From Dermatophagoides farinae (Eukaryota; Arthropoda; Arachnida; Sarcoptiformes; Pyroglyphidae), in the NCBI RefSeq assembly GCF_024713945.1, contig NC_134681.1:1550001-1614000 (forward strand): a DNA stretch of 64,000 nucleotides, written 5' to 3'. The first letter of the stretch is position 1. Each line of letters begins with the position of its first letter. The notes below the pieces were generated by a model. It worked only from the letters and a program-made list of their open reading frames with translations. It was not told where the DNA came from and searched no databases. Shown in pieces: positions 36,446 through 50,933 of the stretch. A program made the position numbers and the translations under genes.

Positions 36446-38732
36446 GGTTAAAGTCATCTTTTTCTTTCTCTTTCTCTTCATATATATATATATATATGTA
36501 TATAATGAGTATATTCTAATATTAGAATCAAAATTATTATCAATACAATTCCTGTGTGTATAGGAATAATAAATCCAAAGTTATTATTCTTTATGCTGTT
36601 TGATGATGCAATATTCTGGCAATATTATCATAGATGATGATGTTGATGATGATGATGATGTGACCGTAATGTGAATTATAATCATGTGACATTATGGCGT
36701 AATGTAATGGAATTATTACGACATCATCAATTCATTAAGTTGTGAAATGTAGGAAAAAAATATGGAAAAAAATTTTTCAACTAATCATCAATTGTTTATA
36801 ATGATTAAAAATGATAAAAAAAATCATCAACAAAAAACAACAACAACAACAACAACAACGTCGACAATAGTTGGCTGATTGATTGGAGGGAAAAAAATGA
36901 TCAATATTCTGGAAAAAAAGGTAAAAAAAAAAATTTTGCATTTTTTTTTTTTTTACCTTTTTTCAGTAAAAACAAAATTATTTCCTGAATATTCTTTGAT
37001 TTTAAATAATTTTTTTTCTTTTCAATTGCCAATCGTTGTTGTTGTTGTTGTTGTTGTTGTTAGAATTAATCTGTTAACATTGTATTTTTGTTCATGTGAA
37101 AAAAATGTTGGTTTTTATTTTCGAAATAAAAACCGTATAATACAAACAAATGTTTGAAATGTTGAGAAACCACTTTTAATTACTTACTTGTCGTTTTTTT
37201 GTTTGTTATTTTTGAAAATTCTCGACAGCTGAATCGATAAAAGAAAAAGAGAAATCAATTTTTTTCACCGTTCAAAAAAAAAAAAAAAAAAAACAAACGA
37301 ATGATTTAAAACACACACACACACACACAAGAATTGAAAATTAATTTTTGAAAAGTTTCAAAACAGAAAAAAAAATTTTTTTAAAGTTTGTCTCGTGATC
37401 ATTGACAGAAAAAAAAGGTTTTGTTTTATGCTGAAAAAAAATAATGTCCCAAAGTATTTATACAGCCAAATCGGTGACAAATTCTCATGTGTGCGTGTGT
37501 CGCATATATGTAAATAAAATCTGCTTTTTTTTCTCTCTCTCTTTCTTCACTAATCTCACATGGCATGAATGTGTGTGTGTGTGTGTGCGCACGTTATTCT
37601 TTAAATACGCATCATCATCATCATCATCATAAAACTAGAGAGAATTTTTTTTTTAAAATTCTGTATACAAAGAATCATGTGATTAAGATGATGATGATGA
37701 TGATGATTCATGAATCAAGTGTGTGTGTGTGGCTGATAAATATTTTTCAAAAACCAAAAATCCATTGTTTGAGAATAAATATCACACTCATATCGAGATC
37801 ACAAGTTTATCATCATCATCACCATCATCATTGTCATCGTCGTCGTCGTTGTCGTCGAAAAGTACAGTAAACTTGTGAAGAGAAAAATAATGGAAAAAAA
37901 ATTTATAAAAGTCGCAATCACTTGTGTCATTGTATCTATGTGACCTCTATTAGTCATCATTCGATCTGAATTTCAGAATTTTTTTTATTTTTTCCCTAGA
38001 AAATAAATCATGAAAAATTTTATAAAAATTAAATTAAATTAAAAACCGAATGAATTCAATTTTGATCGACGAAAAATTTGATTCCGATCATCGATATTCG
38101 TATGATTGACTGAAAACATCGCACACACACACAGAATCATGATTCTGTTAGCTAGACAGACAAGCAGCAGCAGCAGCAGCATCATCATCATCATCAGGTG
38201 TCAATGGCCCAAAATACGAACAATACATACATGCGTGCGGGTGTGTGGGTAGATGGATGGGTGTCATTACAAAAAAAAATTAAAAAAAAAATAGAATGGG
38301 TTCGTCGATCAAAGTACATCGATCGCGTAAATATTATTCTGTCGTCGTGTTTTTTTTTTGCAACATCCAAACATATTCTAATCATTAATGATATATAATA
38401 GTATTCATCATCATCATTTATATACAAAAACCATGCAAACATCCTTTGAATTAGATGTGAAATTCGTTTTTCTATAAAAAAAAAAATGATGAGGCCAAAG
38501 ACATTTTATAGCCATTGACAGAATCATTTACAAATTATTTTCTTCTTATCATATCATGTAACAATGCCAATCGATGTATAAACTACGACGTTTAAAAACG
38601 TACGACATAGAGCATTATATTGTATTATATTCATCAAATCGCAGACCCATACACAAACACACACATTCACGAACAAATCAATCGTTTTCCTATGTGAATT
38701 TTTTTTTTGAAAAACATTTCCCATATGCTTGA

Positions 38733-38746
38733 CGCACCATCTAGTG
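38733..38746 (-). promoter_or_regulatory. CTCF-like motif (tentative)
   Basis: The minus strand reads CACTAGATGGTGCG, one mismatch from the core CASYAGRKGGCRS as I recall it. It lies in the middle of a gene-poor region, where an insulator or boundary site would be plausible; this is inference. Confidence 0.25.
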
Positions 38747-40656
38747 ATCGCAAATCAGAGTACACAAACGAGAATTTTTTTTTATATTTATTTATTTGGT
38801 AAAAATCGATCAAAATTAAATTCTGAGATCGATTTTTATAGAATTCATGTGAGTTTTTTTTTGGCCAGAATTCCGTCCAATCACATAGGCATACTAGATT
38901 ATATATTGAGGCCAGATTTTAATTTTGATTTAATCAAAATCGATTTTTTTTTCGCAATTTGAATGATCAGCAGAAAAAAAATGAACTACAACTACAACAA
39001 AGTTTTGCTATAGTGAAACAATTTTCATTTTCATTTTGTAAATGTTTCAGATTCGTTGCATTTTTATGAGAAATGAGAAAAATAATAAAATTATGATTAT
39101 GATAATCGAGCAAAAAAAAAATTCTGAATATATCGACCGAATTTTTGCTTCTGATAACATCTTATTCTATGTGCAAATGAAAAAAATTGGTCATGTTGCC
39201 CTCAAGAATCGCATTTAATAATCAGATAATGAGAAAAAAAAATCACAAAACCAAATGAATCATCATGTGAAGTGAATGTGAAAACAAAAACTACAAAAAC
39301 CAAAGTGAGCAACCACTTTTTTTTTTGGAACCTTTTTCGTAGCCATTAGCAACATTAGTAAATTATTAATTTCATCATCATCATCATCATCATCATGATT
39401 TTTTGGGTAGTAATGAAATACAAAAGCTAAAATTAAATTTCAAGGTCAATTATAGAATGGATTTATCAACATTAGCCCAAGCAAAATTATTATTTGGCTT
39501 TTGTTTTCAGTGGTATCATAAAAAATGGGTCAACAAAAAAAAAAAAAATTCTATCCCAAATCTATTAATCGATCATAATAATGGAAATTGGATTTCTAAT
39601 GGTCCATTTCTTCATCGATTATGGTCGGATAATGGAATCATTGATTCATTGTGTGAATTGGAGCAAATATGAAGAAAAAAAATCCATAATCGTTTATATT
39701 TTCCGTTTATACGAATATTGGTTACGAATCCAAATCAATCGACAATTAATGTTATGAAGAAAGAAAAAAAAATTAAATTAAATCAATGCATTATAATAAT
39801 GATTTATCAATACACAGAAAAAGAATCAAGAATTTTCTTTTCATAGAGAATTTTTTTTTATGAATGAACATGAAATTATCGTTGGTTTCAACCAAGTTTA
39901 TGTAGTCGTAATTTTGGTTATGGTTTTTTTTTGCTGATCCATGTCGTTTTCCATTTTTTTTTTGACTTATTCGTTTATGCTATACATACATTTCTAGTTC
40001 TATGGTTGTCACACAAATTAAATGTAGAATACAACAACAACAACAAAAAACAGTCGAAATGTGCAAAAAAAAAAATACAGAAAAAAAGTTGATGCAAATT
40101 AGCATTAATTTTCTTGAAAGGAAATTCCACACTGTAGTTTAATTTTGCCAGCTAGAAGAAAAAAATTGTAATTTGACCAAAAAAAAAGAAAAACAAAACA
40201 AAACAAAAAATTTCAAGCTTCTGGCTTTTTTTCTGGTTCAATTTCTCTCTTTGACAATTTAGGCCAAAGATTTTTTTTCTGTTTGTTTGCTTCTTTATAA
40301 TATGGCCACTGGTAAAATAATCTAATAATTTGCCCGTTTGAAAATTTTATTTGTTTAACATGAAAATGTTCTTTTTCCTAGAATTTTTTTTTTCGCAAGA
40401 AAAAAAAAGAAAAAATTTTAATTTCATTTAATTCTTCATTTCATTCACGGTTAAAGAAAGGAGTTTTTTTTTGCAAAAAAAAAACCACAAGCTGTTGTCA
40501 TTAATTTTTTTTTTATTTTTTTGGTTGATAATTTAAAAAAATGTTCCAGAAAGAAAAAAAAGAATGAATAAGAAACGTAGTGTTCCAAAATAGCTTTTTT
40601 TTGTTCCTCTGAAAATAAAATCATCATTTTTATTTGATGAATAGGCGTATGTCTCG

Positions 40657-40659
<3 letters not shown>

Positions 40660-40700
<41 letters not shown>
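40660..40700. repeat. Compound (CT)n(GT)n microsatellite
   Basis: About 28 bases of CT repeat pass directly into about 13 bases of GT repeat. Confidence 0.9.
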
Positions 40701-43700
40701 TTGTGTGTTCAATAATGATTATTATGATGACGATGATGATGATTTCAATTAAATTGAATGAACGAATAAATGACAAAAAAAAAAGAAATAAAGAAAACCG
40801 GAATCATAGTCTTACACATACACACATAAACACAGACCATCAAGACCACTACCAAAAAAAAAGAAAAGAATATTCGTTATTTTTGTAACAAACGAAACGA
40901 AACAAACAAACAAACAAACAAAATGTTTACACATCCAATATCAACAATCATCACCATATAATAATAATCATTATTATAATCGACTAATGGCTGAGTAAAC
41001 AAACAAACAGAAACAGAAACAGAAAAGTTCGATATTTTATTTGAGATTCAATTGGATCATTTTTGGTTTATTTCTTTTTCTCTATGCGCGTGTGTGAGTG
41101 TGTGTGTGTGTGTGTTTGTGTGTCAGTGTACATTCATTCATCACTTATTATTTTTTTTTTGGATAGATATATGGACTATTTGGTTTTATATTATTATTTG
41201 ATATTTGATTTGACAAAATTGATATATTCGGTTAGTTATTATCATTACCATTTATTATTATTATTATCATCAACTATTTCCAATAACAATAAAAACAAAC
41301 AATAAAACAGCAACAAAAAAAAATGAAAATATGAAACTAGGACACTAAAACATAGTACACACACACAAATTTGACCGGAAATTCAGTTGCAAAAAAAAAA
41401 GAATTTTTTCAAATGCGAATCATATTGAATGGATAAATAAAATCAAATCATTCTAAAGTTTCATTCTATAATAGAATCTAAACAGATTATTTATTGATTG
41501 TAAAAAAAAAAATTTTTTTTTTCAATAAATGCCTTTTGGCGAAAGCAAACAAAAACTAGAAAAAAAAATTTTTCAATTTCATTGAATTTTTGTTGTTGTT
41601 GTGTTATCCAACTTGAAATAGTTGAAATAATTTCAACAAAGAAACAAAACAAAACAAAACATTATGATTATGATGATGATGATGATGAATAACAAATTCT
41701 TGTCTAGACTTGAAACAGAATTTGTTATTAATGGACTGGATCATTTTTTTTTCGCCATTCCAGACTGAAAATAATGATGATGATGATTATATGATTTATT
41801 TTTTTTTTATTCTAGAAGAATCAAGAACATTTTTGCACATTCATTTCTGTTCATTATTAGATCGTGTTTCGCATATTGTTATTATACCAAATTGTCACCA
41901 TTGTCCAATAGTTGGTTGTTGTTGTTGTTGTTTATTCCAATCATCGATTGCCAAATTCATTATTATTATTCATTCATTCATATTCTGTTGTTGTACAGTT
42001 CATGAATATTATTATTATCATTATTAAATTCTGTTTCGGCAGCTGTCATCATCTTTGTTATTCTTTTTTTTTCTTCTTCTTCTGTTTCATATTTCTATAA
42101 TAGAAAATTGAATCTAGAATAGAGAATGTAGAATGAAAAAAAAAATTTGGAAAAGTGAATAAGACAATTCAAGAAACCAACAAGGAATTCATAGAATGAA
42201 ACATGACCCATCAATCTTGATTTGTTTTTTTTCTTGTTCTTCCGTTTTGTTTCTTATTTCTGCATCGTTGTGATGATTTGTATAAGTTTTCTCTATTCAC
42301 TGTTTCCCATTACAGCATTCTGATTCGATTCTCGTGCATCTTTATTTTTGTTGTTGCTGTTTTTTTTTTTGTTTTTTTATTTTTTTTTTTCGGCCACTAG
42401 GTAGATCATATGCGTGTGTGTGTGTGTGTGTCTGTTTTGTTGTGGAGACAGAAAAAAAAATTGAATTGAATTAAATTGATGAATCCCATTAAATTGTGAG
42501 AATCTAGAATCCAGATCCAGGAAAATAAAATGAGAGCAAAACACATCCAAAATGTTCGTGACTAAATTTAGTTTTTTTTAGTTTTAGTTTTCGTTTTCTT
42601 TCTTTCTCTCTCTATTTTTTACATCAACTTTATGGAAAACTACTACTGTGTATATATATTCATGCTACAATTGATTTAACATTGCATGCAAATATATTCT
42701 TGAATTTGTTCAAGAGAAACTTGAAAACTTGAATTTTTGTATTAAAGATTTTTTTATTATTATTATTATTCAATCATCATCAACAGTATTATTTTGAAAA
42801 TAATTTTCAACACATCACATACTGTTGTGATAAAATGAAAAATTTTCTATAATTTACCAATTCTTTCTCAATGCATTTTGTTCAAATTTGTTTGTTCTTT
42901 GTTCATACCTGCACAGGCACACACACACAAAAAAAAGTTGAAATTACAGAATCTTGGAAACCATCATCACAAAAAAATTAAAGACGATTGGGACATGAAT
43001 ACATCTTGTTGTTGATTATAGCTCCAGAGGGGATGTGTAGTATAAAGAAATTTTCTTCGGCCATAGTAAAAGTCAAATTAACGAAATCATAAAGTTTTTT
43101 CTTGATTCATTCTTTTTATTCATTATGCCAGTGTGCCACACGGCTTTCATGATGATGATGATGATGATGATAATGATTTAGACAATTTAAGCTCAACGTT
43201 AAATGATGTTATCATTATAAATTGTTTCCATTGTTGTTGTTGTTGTTGTTATCATCGTCGTCGCCGTCATCGTTTTCAAAATTGCTGCAGCAGAAAAAAT
43301 TCTTTATAAATTTCAAACTCTATATCCTTAATTTTTAAGTACAAAAAATGAAAAAAAAAATTCTGATTCTTAAAAAAACAACAAAAAAATGTTTTCACTT
43401 TTTTTTCATTTCTGGATAAAATATTTTCATCGTGATGAATTTTTTTTTTCTGTTCGAAGCGAACGAGAAAAAAAAACCGAAAACTCGATTCTCATCATTA
43501 TTTTTTATTCGAATAAATAAATAAAGTTATCACTTATCGATTCGCATAAGTGGATTATGTGTAATATTTATATTAGCAAATATTGGCTGGCTTTTTGTGT
43601 TTAGTGCTTAGTTTATCAAGACGAGTATAGGCTCTTCATTGGAACCATTAGGAGTATATTGTCATCCAAATAATGATGAGATTTTATTGTTGTCATACTC

Positions 43701-46700
43701 TCATCATCAGAAGAAGAAGAATAAATATAAAACGAATGGAATACAAATGTGGGTAAAAAAAGACAAGAAATGAATTAAATGTGGAAAAGAAAAAGTAAAT
43801 TTATTGATTTTCATGAATTATTTACCACGATAGACACAACTGAAACGAAAAAAAAATTCACAGCAAAAAAAATCGTCATGATAAAGTCACCTATTTTGGT
43901 TTGGCAATTGCCTGAATATATCGGCCATCATCAACATTATTATCATCTCAATTGTCTATGGTTGTATCTCCCATTTTTTTTGTCAATGCGAACATATTAA
44001 ACAGAAAAAAAGTAAAATTATTATTTACTCGGAATTTCGGAATTTCAATTTGTCGTTTTTTCATTTTTTTTTTTTTGAATATTTAATTTTGAAATTGATA
44101 TTCTCCGAATGATGATGATATTCAAGAATGAATCGAATATCCATCACACACACACACACACATAACCAAGTCTATCTTATATATTTATATGTGAAACCAT
44201 TTTCGTGAATTTCGAAAAAAAAGGATTGGTTGAAATGCTGTTTTTTATTCATGGAAAAAAGAGGAGACATAGTCTTCTCCAACAAAGTTGATTCAGTCGC
44301 AGAATATTCTATGAAGATTTTTTTTTCTCCATCACTCTTTGTCAAATATAGAAGAAAAAAAGTTTATCATCATCTTCTTTTCAAATATCTTGGGTTCTCA
44401 ATTTTCAATTCAAATGCAATTATTTTCAGTTTGCTTCGTTTTTTTTTCTTGGTTCTTTCTCTCTATACTACATCATCATTTTCTTTTTGCTTTTGGTTGT
44501 TTTATTTGGTTTGTTTTGTCCAAACAATTGTTGTTGTTTGGATATTGGTTTTTTTTTCTCGAGCTTGCTATTGACTATTTTAATAATGTTTATTCGGTTT
44601 GGCTTGGTCAGACCAACTATACTATGATTATGATGATATATACACTGATTCACAATTGAATTGCAAATATTGAATTCAATGATGAACAAATATAAACCAC
44701 AAATTCGATACACACACACAAACATATCGATAATAGTAAAAGTTTTGATCAATTGGAACAGGAAAAAATAAATAAATATCCTACAAAAGCAACAAATCTA
44801 AAGCCGAAGGGCAAAAAATCCTGTGACCTATCGATTCGTTTGAGATGAGAAAGAGAGAGAGAGAAAAGAAAATCACAAGGTCATTGAAATGACTTGTAAT
44901 AAAAAAGAATCTACCGTGTGTGTGTGTGTGTGTGAGTACATGTTTCAAATTTCCAAAAAAAAAATCATTGATCTATCATCCAATATATGAGGGTCGTATA
45001 ATTAATCAAACGAACAGAAAAAAAAACATTGAACAAACAACTAGAAGAATAGTCAACAAGAAGAAGAATACGATGGCGACAAAAACCGAAAAAAAATTGA
45101 TATTAATTTCTTTGTTTTTCAAATTTTATTCTCCAGTTTTTTCCTCTGTTTTTTTTTCTCTCTCTCACTTTCTCTGGATCGATTATCGAGAGTATGGAAT
45201 AAAGCGGCAAAATCCGGGTCACTACATCTATATATTCTATATGTTTGATAATATACAAAAAAAAACTGATGACTTATGCTTGAATTTATCTGCTAAACAC
45301 ATTCCTTCTCACTTTGTGTGTGTGTGTGTGTATGTTTTCGATGGATTCATTTCACCAAAAAAATTGCAAAACAGAAGATGAAAAAAAACACACACACACA
45401 CGCACATACACATTTGAATCAATAAATTATTATTACAAATGATGAAATAGATAAGCGACGGAATCGATGATATCAAAAAAAAAAAAAAAAAAATTCTAAA
45501 TCTATACACCAGAAATCGGTACAATGAAATCTGGAATTCTCTAGCTATTGAAAATCATTTATTCATTAGCATAAATTCAATTTTCCCTTTATTCACTAAT
45601 GTATCAAACCTTGGGTTGAATTTTTTTTTTTTTAATATTCAAACCAAACAAAACTAAAAACCGAATTGATCTAAATCATTCATGGTTTATTTGTTTCCAC
45701 TGATCTTTTTTTATTTTATTTTATTTTATTTTGTGTGTGTGTATTGTGTTTCTATTTTTTATTGATATTGATTTTTGATCTGTGTGTGTGTGTGTTTTTG
45801 GTGTATATGTACTGCATAAATCTAAAATTATATGATCCATACATAATACATTATTGATTGGTATTCTTGTGAATTTAAAATGAAAAAAAAATAAGAAAAA
45901 AAAAATTCCAAACAATTCACAAACAACGTCGAGACTAAAATATTTGTTTATCGTTATTTTTTTTTCTTCATTTCTTGTTGGATTTTTAATTTTGCTGACT
46001 CTGTCAGAATTTGTTTTGTTTTGTTTTGTTTCAGCCAGTCTGCTGGCGTATACAATTTACACCTATTCTTATATGATGTTTAATATTCTATGTATATGGA
46101 TATTATCTTAACAGGATTCATTTTTTTTCATTTGGCTTCTAATACAATAGACTATTTTTTTTTTTGTTAAAATATGAATTTCAAGCTTAATTTAACCTGA
46201 ATTTTTTCAAAAAAAAAAAAAAAAAAAAATTATAACCATCAAGATTTTTTTTTTTTGAATGTGATGAATCTTATTCACCACTGGAAACAAAAACACAATT
46301 CATTCTGGCAATATAATGATAATGATGATGATGATGATTATACGTTGTACGGCAAACAAAGAAAATTTTGAAATAAAACAAAAAGAAAAAATCGATTAAT
46401 TTTCATTTTAATTACAAAGTCGATTTCAATTTCTATTTCTATTTCTATTTTTTTTTCAAATTTAAATTATCTCTTTTTTTCCTTGTATTTTTTGTTTTGT
46501 TTTGTTTTGTTTGTTTGCAATCATTTTGATTGATTAATGACACAATTATTGTATGTGTCCGAGTTTAAATTTAAATGCAAAAAAAAATGCACTAAACACT
46601 TGTATTCTATGTATTCTATATATATGGTATTCTTGTATATGAATGATTTTCATGAATTTCATTCTAGAATTAAAATTTTTTGATGCAAAAAAATGATGAT

Positions 46701-49038
46701 GATGATGATGATGATAATAACGATAACGATAATGACAATAACAGAATTATGTTTGTTCAATGTTTTGTCAGTAAATAGAATTAATTGAATTGTTTTGTTT
46801 TGTTTTATTTTTTTTTTGTCATACGGGGTAGAACAAAAAAAACTTTTAAATTCAAAAAAAAAAAAAAAAAAAATTTTGTTTTCTTGTTTGAAACTACAAA
46901 ATTTCAAAGCTTAGTTGTCGTTGTTGACATAAACAATATACAAATATAAATATATACTAAAAAATATCAGCCATTTTCAATCATTATTTTCATTTCAAAA
47001 AGAAAAAAAAAAGAAAGCCATTACAAAAACGCCACATCAGTAATCAGAATTGTGTGCATTTTGTTGTTCTGATAGAAAAATATTTTTGAATTGAAATTGT
47101 CATCATCATCATCATCATCAACGGCAACGACGAACGCATTTTTGATATTGTTGTAAATAGACATAGTCACTAAGTAGAGAAAAAAAAACGCAAGAAATTC
47201 TTCCAATTTGTTCAGAATTCAAACGGGAGAAAAAAGAATGCTAAGAAAAAAAAAGTGTAGACCAAAAGATAATTGAATCACATCATCATTGAATGAATGT
47301 GAGAGAATCATAACAGAATGTGAATAGTTAGATAGATAGATGTTGTGTGCAAAACAAAACAAAAAAAACGAAATAACAAAAGAGAAAAATAATAATAAAA
47401 AAAGGCAAATGCACTGGATTTCCTAATTGAATAATGCAATCAGGCAATATTATTTTTTTTTTTTTTGGAAAATGTTCTGATCATCATCATGATATTTGTG
47501 AAATAAACAAACAACAAAAACATGGACAAAAAAAATCTTTATGACAATTCAATTGTGAATTTAATTTCGAAAACAAAAAAATGTGTATGTTTCAGGAATT
47601 TTGAAATGAATGAATGACATACAGAAAAAAAACCAAATCCAAAACATAATAATTCAATGTCTTTTGAACATTCTATGGCTAACAATCATTTTGAACGATT
47701 TTTTTTGTTCATATATAAAACATGATGGTTATAAATATGAAGAATAAAAATAGACGGTTTTTTTCTTTAGTCAGATTTTTATATATACCTTTTTATCCAG
47801 TTTTCGTTGGAAAAATGAGAAACGAGAATGAAAAAAAAATCCATATCATTGTTTGATTGAAAGTAATTTGATGATTGACGATGATTCTATGGAAATTTTG
47901 TATGGCATTTACACACACACACACACACACACTATACACATGAAAATACATCATCCAAAAATAGGAGAGAGAGAGAGAGAGAAATGGATAAGAAAAATTT
48001 ACATCTTATTTCTTTTTTTTTTTTGGTATATAGAATATTCACAATCATTGTAATGTGCAAAAAGGAACAGCAGACAAAAAGCGGTTACATCCAATTTCAC
48101 ATTCAATGACGATATAACCAGAATATTCATATCATTCATATGCATCTTATCTATTATTATTATTATTATTATTATTATCATTCTTTGTCAACTTTTATGA
48201 TGAACCAAGAAAAAAAAACGGAAGAAAACAATCTAGAGAATTCTCTAGATTTTCATATTTTTTTCAAATCTTATTATTCAAGTGCTTATTAGTATCGTAT
48301 TTATTTTGATCCATTTCAATTACAGTGTTGATTTTTTTTTTGTTATCCAGTCTTTTTATCCATATTTTTTTTGGAAAAAAATAAAATCACTATGGACAAC
48401 AACAACAACAACAACAACAAAATGAATGAAATCTAAGGAAAGAAAAAAAAAACACCGTGAAATGAATCAATGGCAGCCAAACAAACAAACAAACAAACAA
48501 AAAAAAAATTTGGAACACAATTTATTATATAATGTACATCTGGCTTAAATAGAATATATACAAAAATTCTATATCATCACTACCACTACGAAAATTCTTG
48601 ATCCAAGGACAAATCTAGTGTATATATAGAGATCTAGTGGTAAGAAGTAAAGTTTCATTTTCACAAAAAAAATAGAACCAAATTTCTAGCATTTTGACTA
48701 ACATTTTTGTCAAACACAATTTCATTCGCTACCAATTCATTTTTTATTTCAAGTGATCATTCATTCCTGGTACTTGATTGAAGTAAGTAGTCAACTAGAT
48801 TCTTCTTCTTTATTTCCCTATCCAATTCAATTCTATCCAGGTTAAATGTTTGTGCCAATTTAGTTTGTGTGTGTGTGTGTGTTGTTGGCGCCAAAGAAAT
48901 TGAAATTTTGAAAAAATTGTCTATTTTGAATATGATAATGTGATAGAAAAGAATAGACGACGCAGTGCGCACACATCATTTTCATCATAATAAATCATCA
49001 TATTAATAAATATTCAACAACAAATACCAATACCAAAA

Positions 49039-49057
49039 CAACAACAACAACAACAAC
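49039..49057 (+). promoter_or_regulatory. (CAA)n leader abutting the start codon at 49058
   Basis: Six CAA units lie directly before ATG, the same arrangement as at 2411-2427. It probably lies in the 5' UTR of the His-rich membrane protein mRNA; a translational effect is inference. Confidence 0.4.
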
Positions 49058-50283
49058 ATGGATAAAATCCTAATCATTGTGATTGCTATATTCATAGCCA
49101 TAATTATCGTTAATGGTGATAATCGATTATTATCATCAGCTTCACAGCCATCAACAACGACAATGTTTTCAATCATCAATATTACTACTATTGATGATCA
49201 TAATAATAACGATAATCGAACCATCAATGATGATGATCATCATCATCATGAAAATTATTCATCATTAGTATCACATCATCTTGATCATCATCATCATCAT
49301 CATCATGATAATCATCATCATTATTCTTATTTTCTAACATCAATACCTTTGAATTATTCAAAAAATTCATATAAACATCATTCAATAATCTCCAACAATA
49401 ATGATAATAATGTGAAACATTCAAAAAAATTGCCAACAAAAATGTTTAAAAAAGATGCACAACCAAAATTGACATCAATGAAAATGATAATGATGGCAAA
49501 AGAACTACGTATGTATATATCATATTCCAAGAAATGGCTGTCTTATTTTGATTTATTTTCATTTTTTATTTTTATTTTTTTAAACAAAAACAACATCATA
49601 TGAAAATTCAGATGAAAAACGAACAAATATACATGGATCAAATTATATCGATAATAATAATAATAATAATAATGATAAATTATGCTCACAATATCATAAT
49701 AGCTGTCATGAATGTTTGCGACAGAATCACCATCATCATTATGGTTCAATAGAATTCAAGAATCAAGAATCCAATATAAACATTGACGATGATGGAATTG
49801 ATAATAAAAATCATCAAAACAATAATGACAACGATGATGATAATAATGATCAATATGGTGATGAAGATCAATATTGTATTTATTTAATTTGTGGTATGTT
49901 TATCCATATTTCGGTAGCAATTTGTTTTTTTTAATATCTGTCTTTTTTTATTCATTTGTTCGTTATGAAAACAACACCCATAGAACGACGAAATTTTTGT
50001 ATTAATATCAAAAATCCATTATTGAACTATTTCAATATGGATAACCGGATTATGGATTCACATTGTCGATTATTGAATGAATGTCCAATATCGAGCAGCA
50101 ATGATAATGTTGGTGATAAAACAAAAGAAAAAGAACAAAACAATGATAATAAAAAAATTGAACAACATCATCATAATCAATATTATTACAATACGAACAA
50201 TGAAAAAGTGCCAAAATTTAGCAATTATAAACAAGATAATAATGAAGATGTTTTTAATCAACGAAAAAAACATTTTCATCATC

Positions 50284-50317
<34 letters not shown>

Positions 50318-50933
50318 AAATCATCGTTCACATCATAATCATCATCATCATCATCAACAACAACAACAACAACAAACGGCATCCGTTTCATTACCATTAT
50401 CATCATCATCATCATCATCATCAAATAATTATCGAAATTTTTTCACAACTGGAACCTTATTTCAAACACCAATAATAATGATGAATAATGCACAAAAACG
50501 ACAACAACAACAACGAGAACAATTGAATAATGACGATGATGATGATATGACAATGAAATTACAACAAACATTAAAATTGAATGATAAAAAAAATCGATTA
50601 TATGGATCATCATTGTTTACATCGGAAATTGGATCAAAAAAATCTACAGCAATACACAGTAGTAGTAGAAGCGATAGTACAACTATTGATATGAACAGAA
50701 TAAATTCATCAAATAATAATAATCATTATCATGCCTTAGTTTATCATATTAGTTTAGGCACAATAATGGCCTTAATGCTATGTAGTACATTAGTATTGGC
50801 AGCCGTTATAACTGTTGCATATAAAAAAATTCATCGTATCTATTTAAATCGTAATAATACATATGATACATTAAATAATGAAACATCATTATCACCATCA
50901 TCATCATCGATTACAATAGCATCTAAATCATGA
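49058..50933 (+). CDS. His/Asn-rich predicted type I single-pass membrane protein (3 exons), unrecognised
   Basis: Exons 49058-49508, 49612-49893 and 49984-50933 join in frame (CTAC|GTATGT..CAG|AT, then TGTG|GTATGT..TAG|AA) to 560 aa. I do not recognise the family. Residues 1-20 form a hydrophobic signal peptide. The ectodomain is mostly low complexity, including His runs of 7 and 13, a Gln run of 7, and Asn and Asp runs. Embedded in it is a Cys-bearing part: LCSQYHNSCHECL, YCIYLICG, NFCINIKN and SHCRLLNEC, eight cysteines in all. One membrane segment (about 495-522, LGTIMALMLCSTLVLAAVITV) is followed by a basic stop (YKKIHR) and a tail of about 36 Ser/Thr/Asn-rich residues. That every exon keeps one frame across repeats, with a signal peptide and a membrane anchor, supports a real gene. 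AATAAA at 51066-51071 is a plausible polyadenylation signal. Metal binding by the His runs is possible but unproven. Confidence 0.68.

Larger units (their letters stand above)
35283..49057. other. Large gene-poor, microsatellite-dense region (about 13.8 kb)
   Basis: This lies between the 5' end of the ankyrin/SOCS gene (-) and the His-rich membrane protein gene (+), so both promoters fall here. I found no convincing gene. Contents: AAACAAAC-type repeats upstream of the ankyrin gene, (GAAT)n at 36419-36445, TATA runs, (ATC)n, CA/TG tracts, (CT)n(GT)n at 40660-40700, many poly-A/T, and two weak CTCF-like motifs. Several 60-110 codon open frames (39403-39672, 41710-42027, 43779-44000, 44920-45381) are considered chance or undecidable. 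Non-coding RNAs or genes of very small exons cannot be excluded by eye. Confidence 0.5.

Noticed and set aside
39403-39672. 89-codon open frame with a TTTTGTTTTCAG acceptor-like site inside
   Set aside because: The composition is partly coding-like, but it has a non-ATG start, a poly-Lys run from a poly-A tract, and no partner exon or recognisable family.
41710-42027. 105-codon open frame with Cys and Tyr runs
   Set aside because: The runs come from TGT and TAT microsatellites; the short non-repeat parts match nothing recognisable, and an acceptor-like TTCTAG lies inside it.
43779-44000. 73-codon open frame starting MWKRKSKFIDFHELF
   Set aside because: No splice context, conserved motif or downstream exon; frames of this length are expected by chance in DNA this AT-rich.
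44920-45381. 153-codon open frame
   Set aside because: Starts and ends in TG repeats and is rich in Lys, Phe and Ile from A/T runs; no motif, start context or partner exon.
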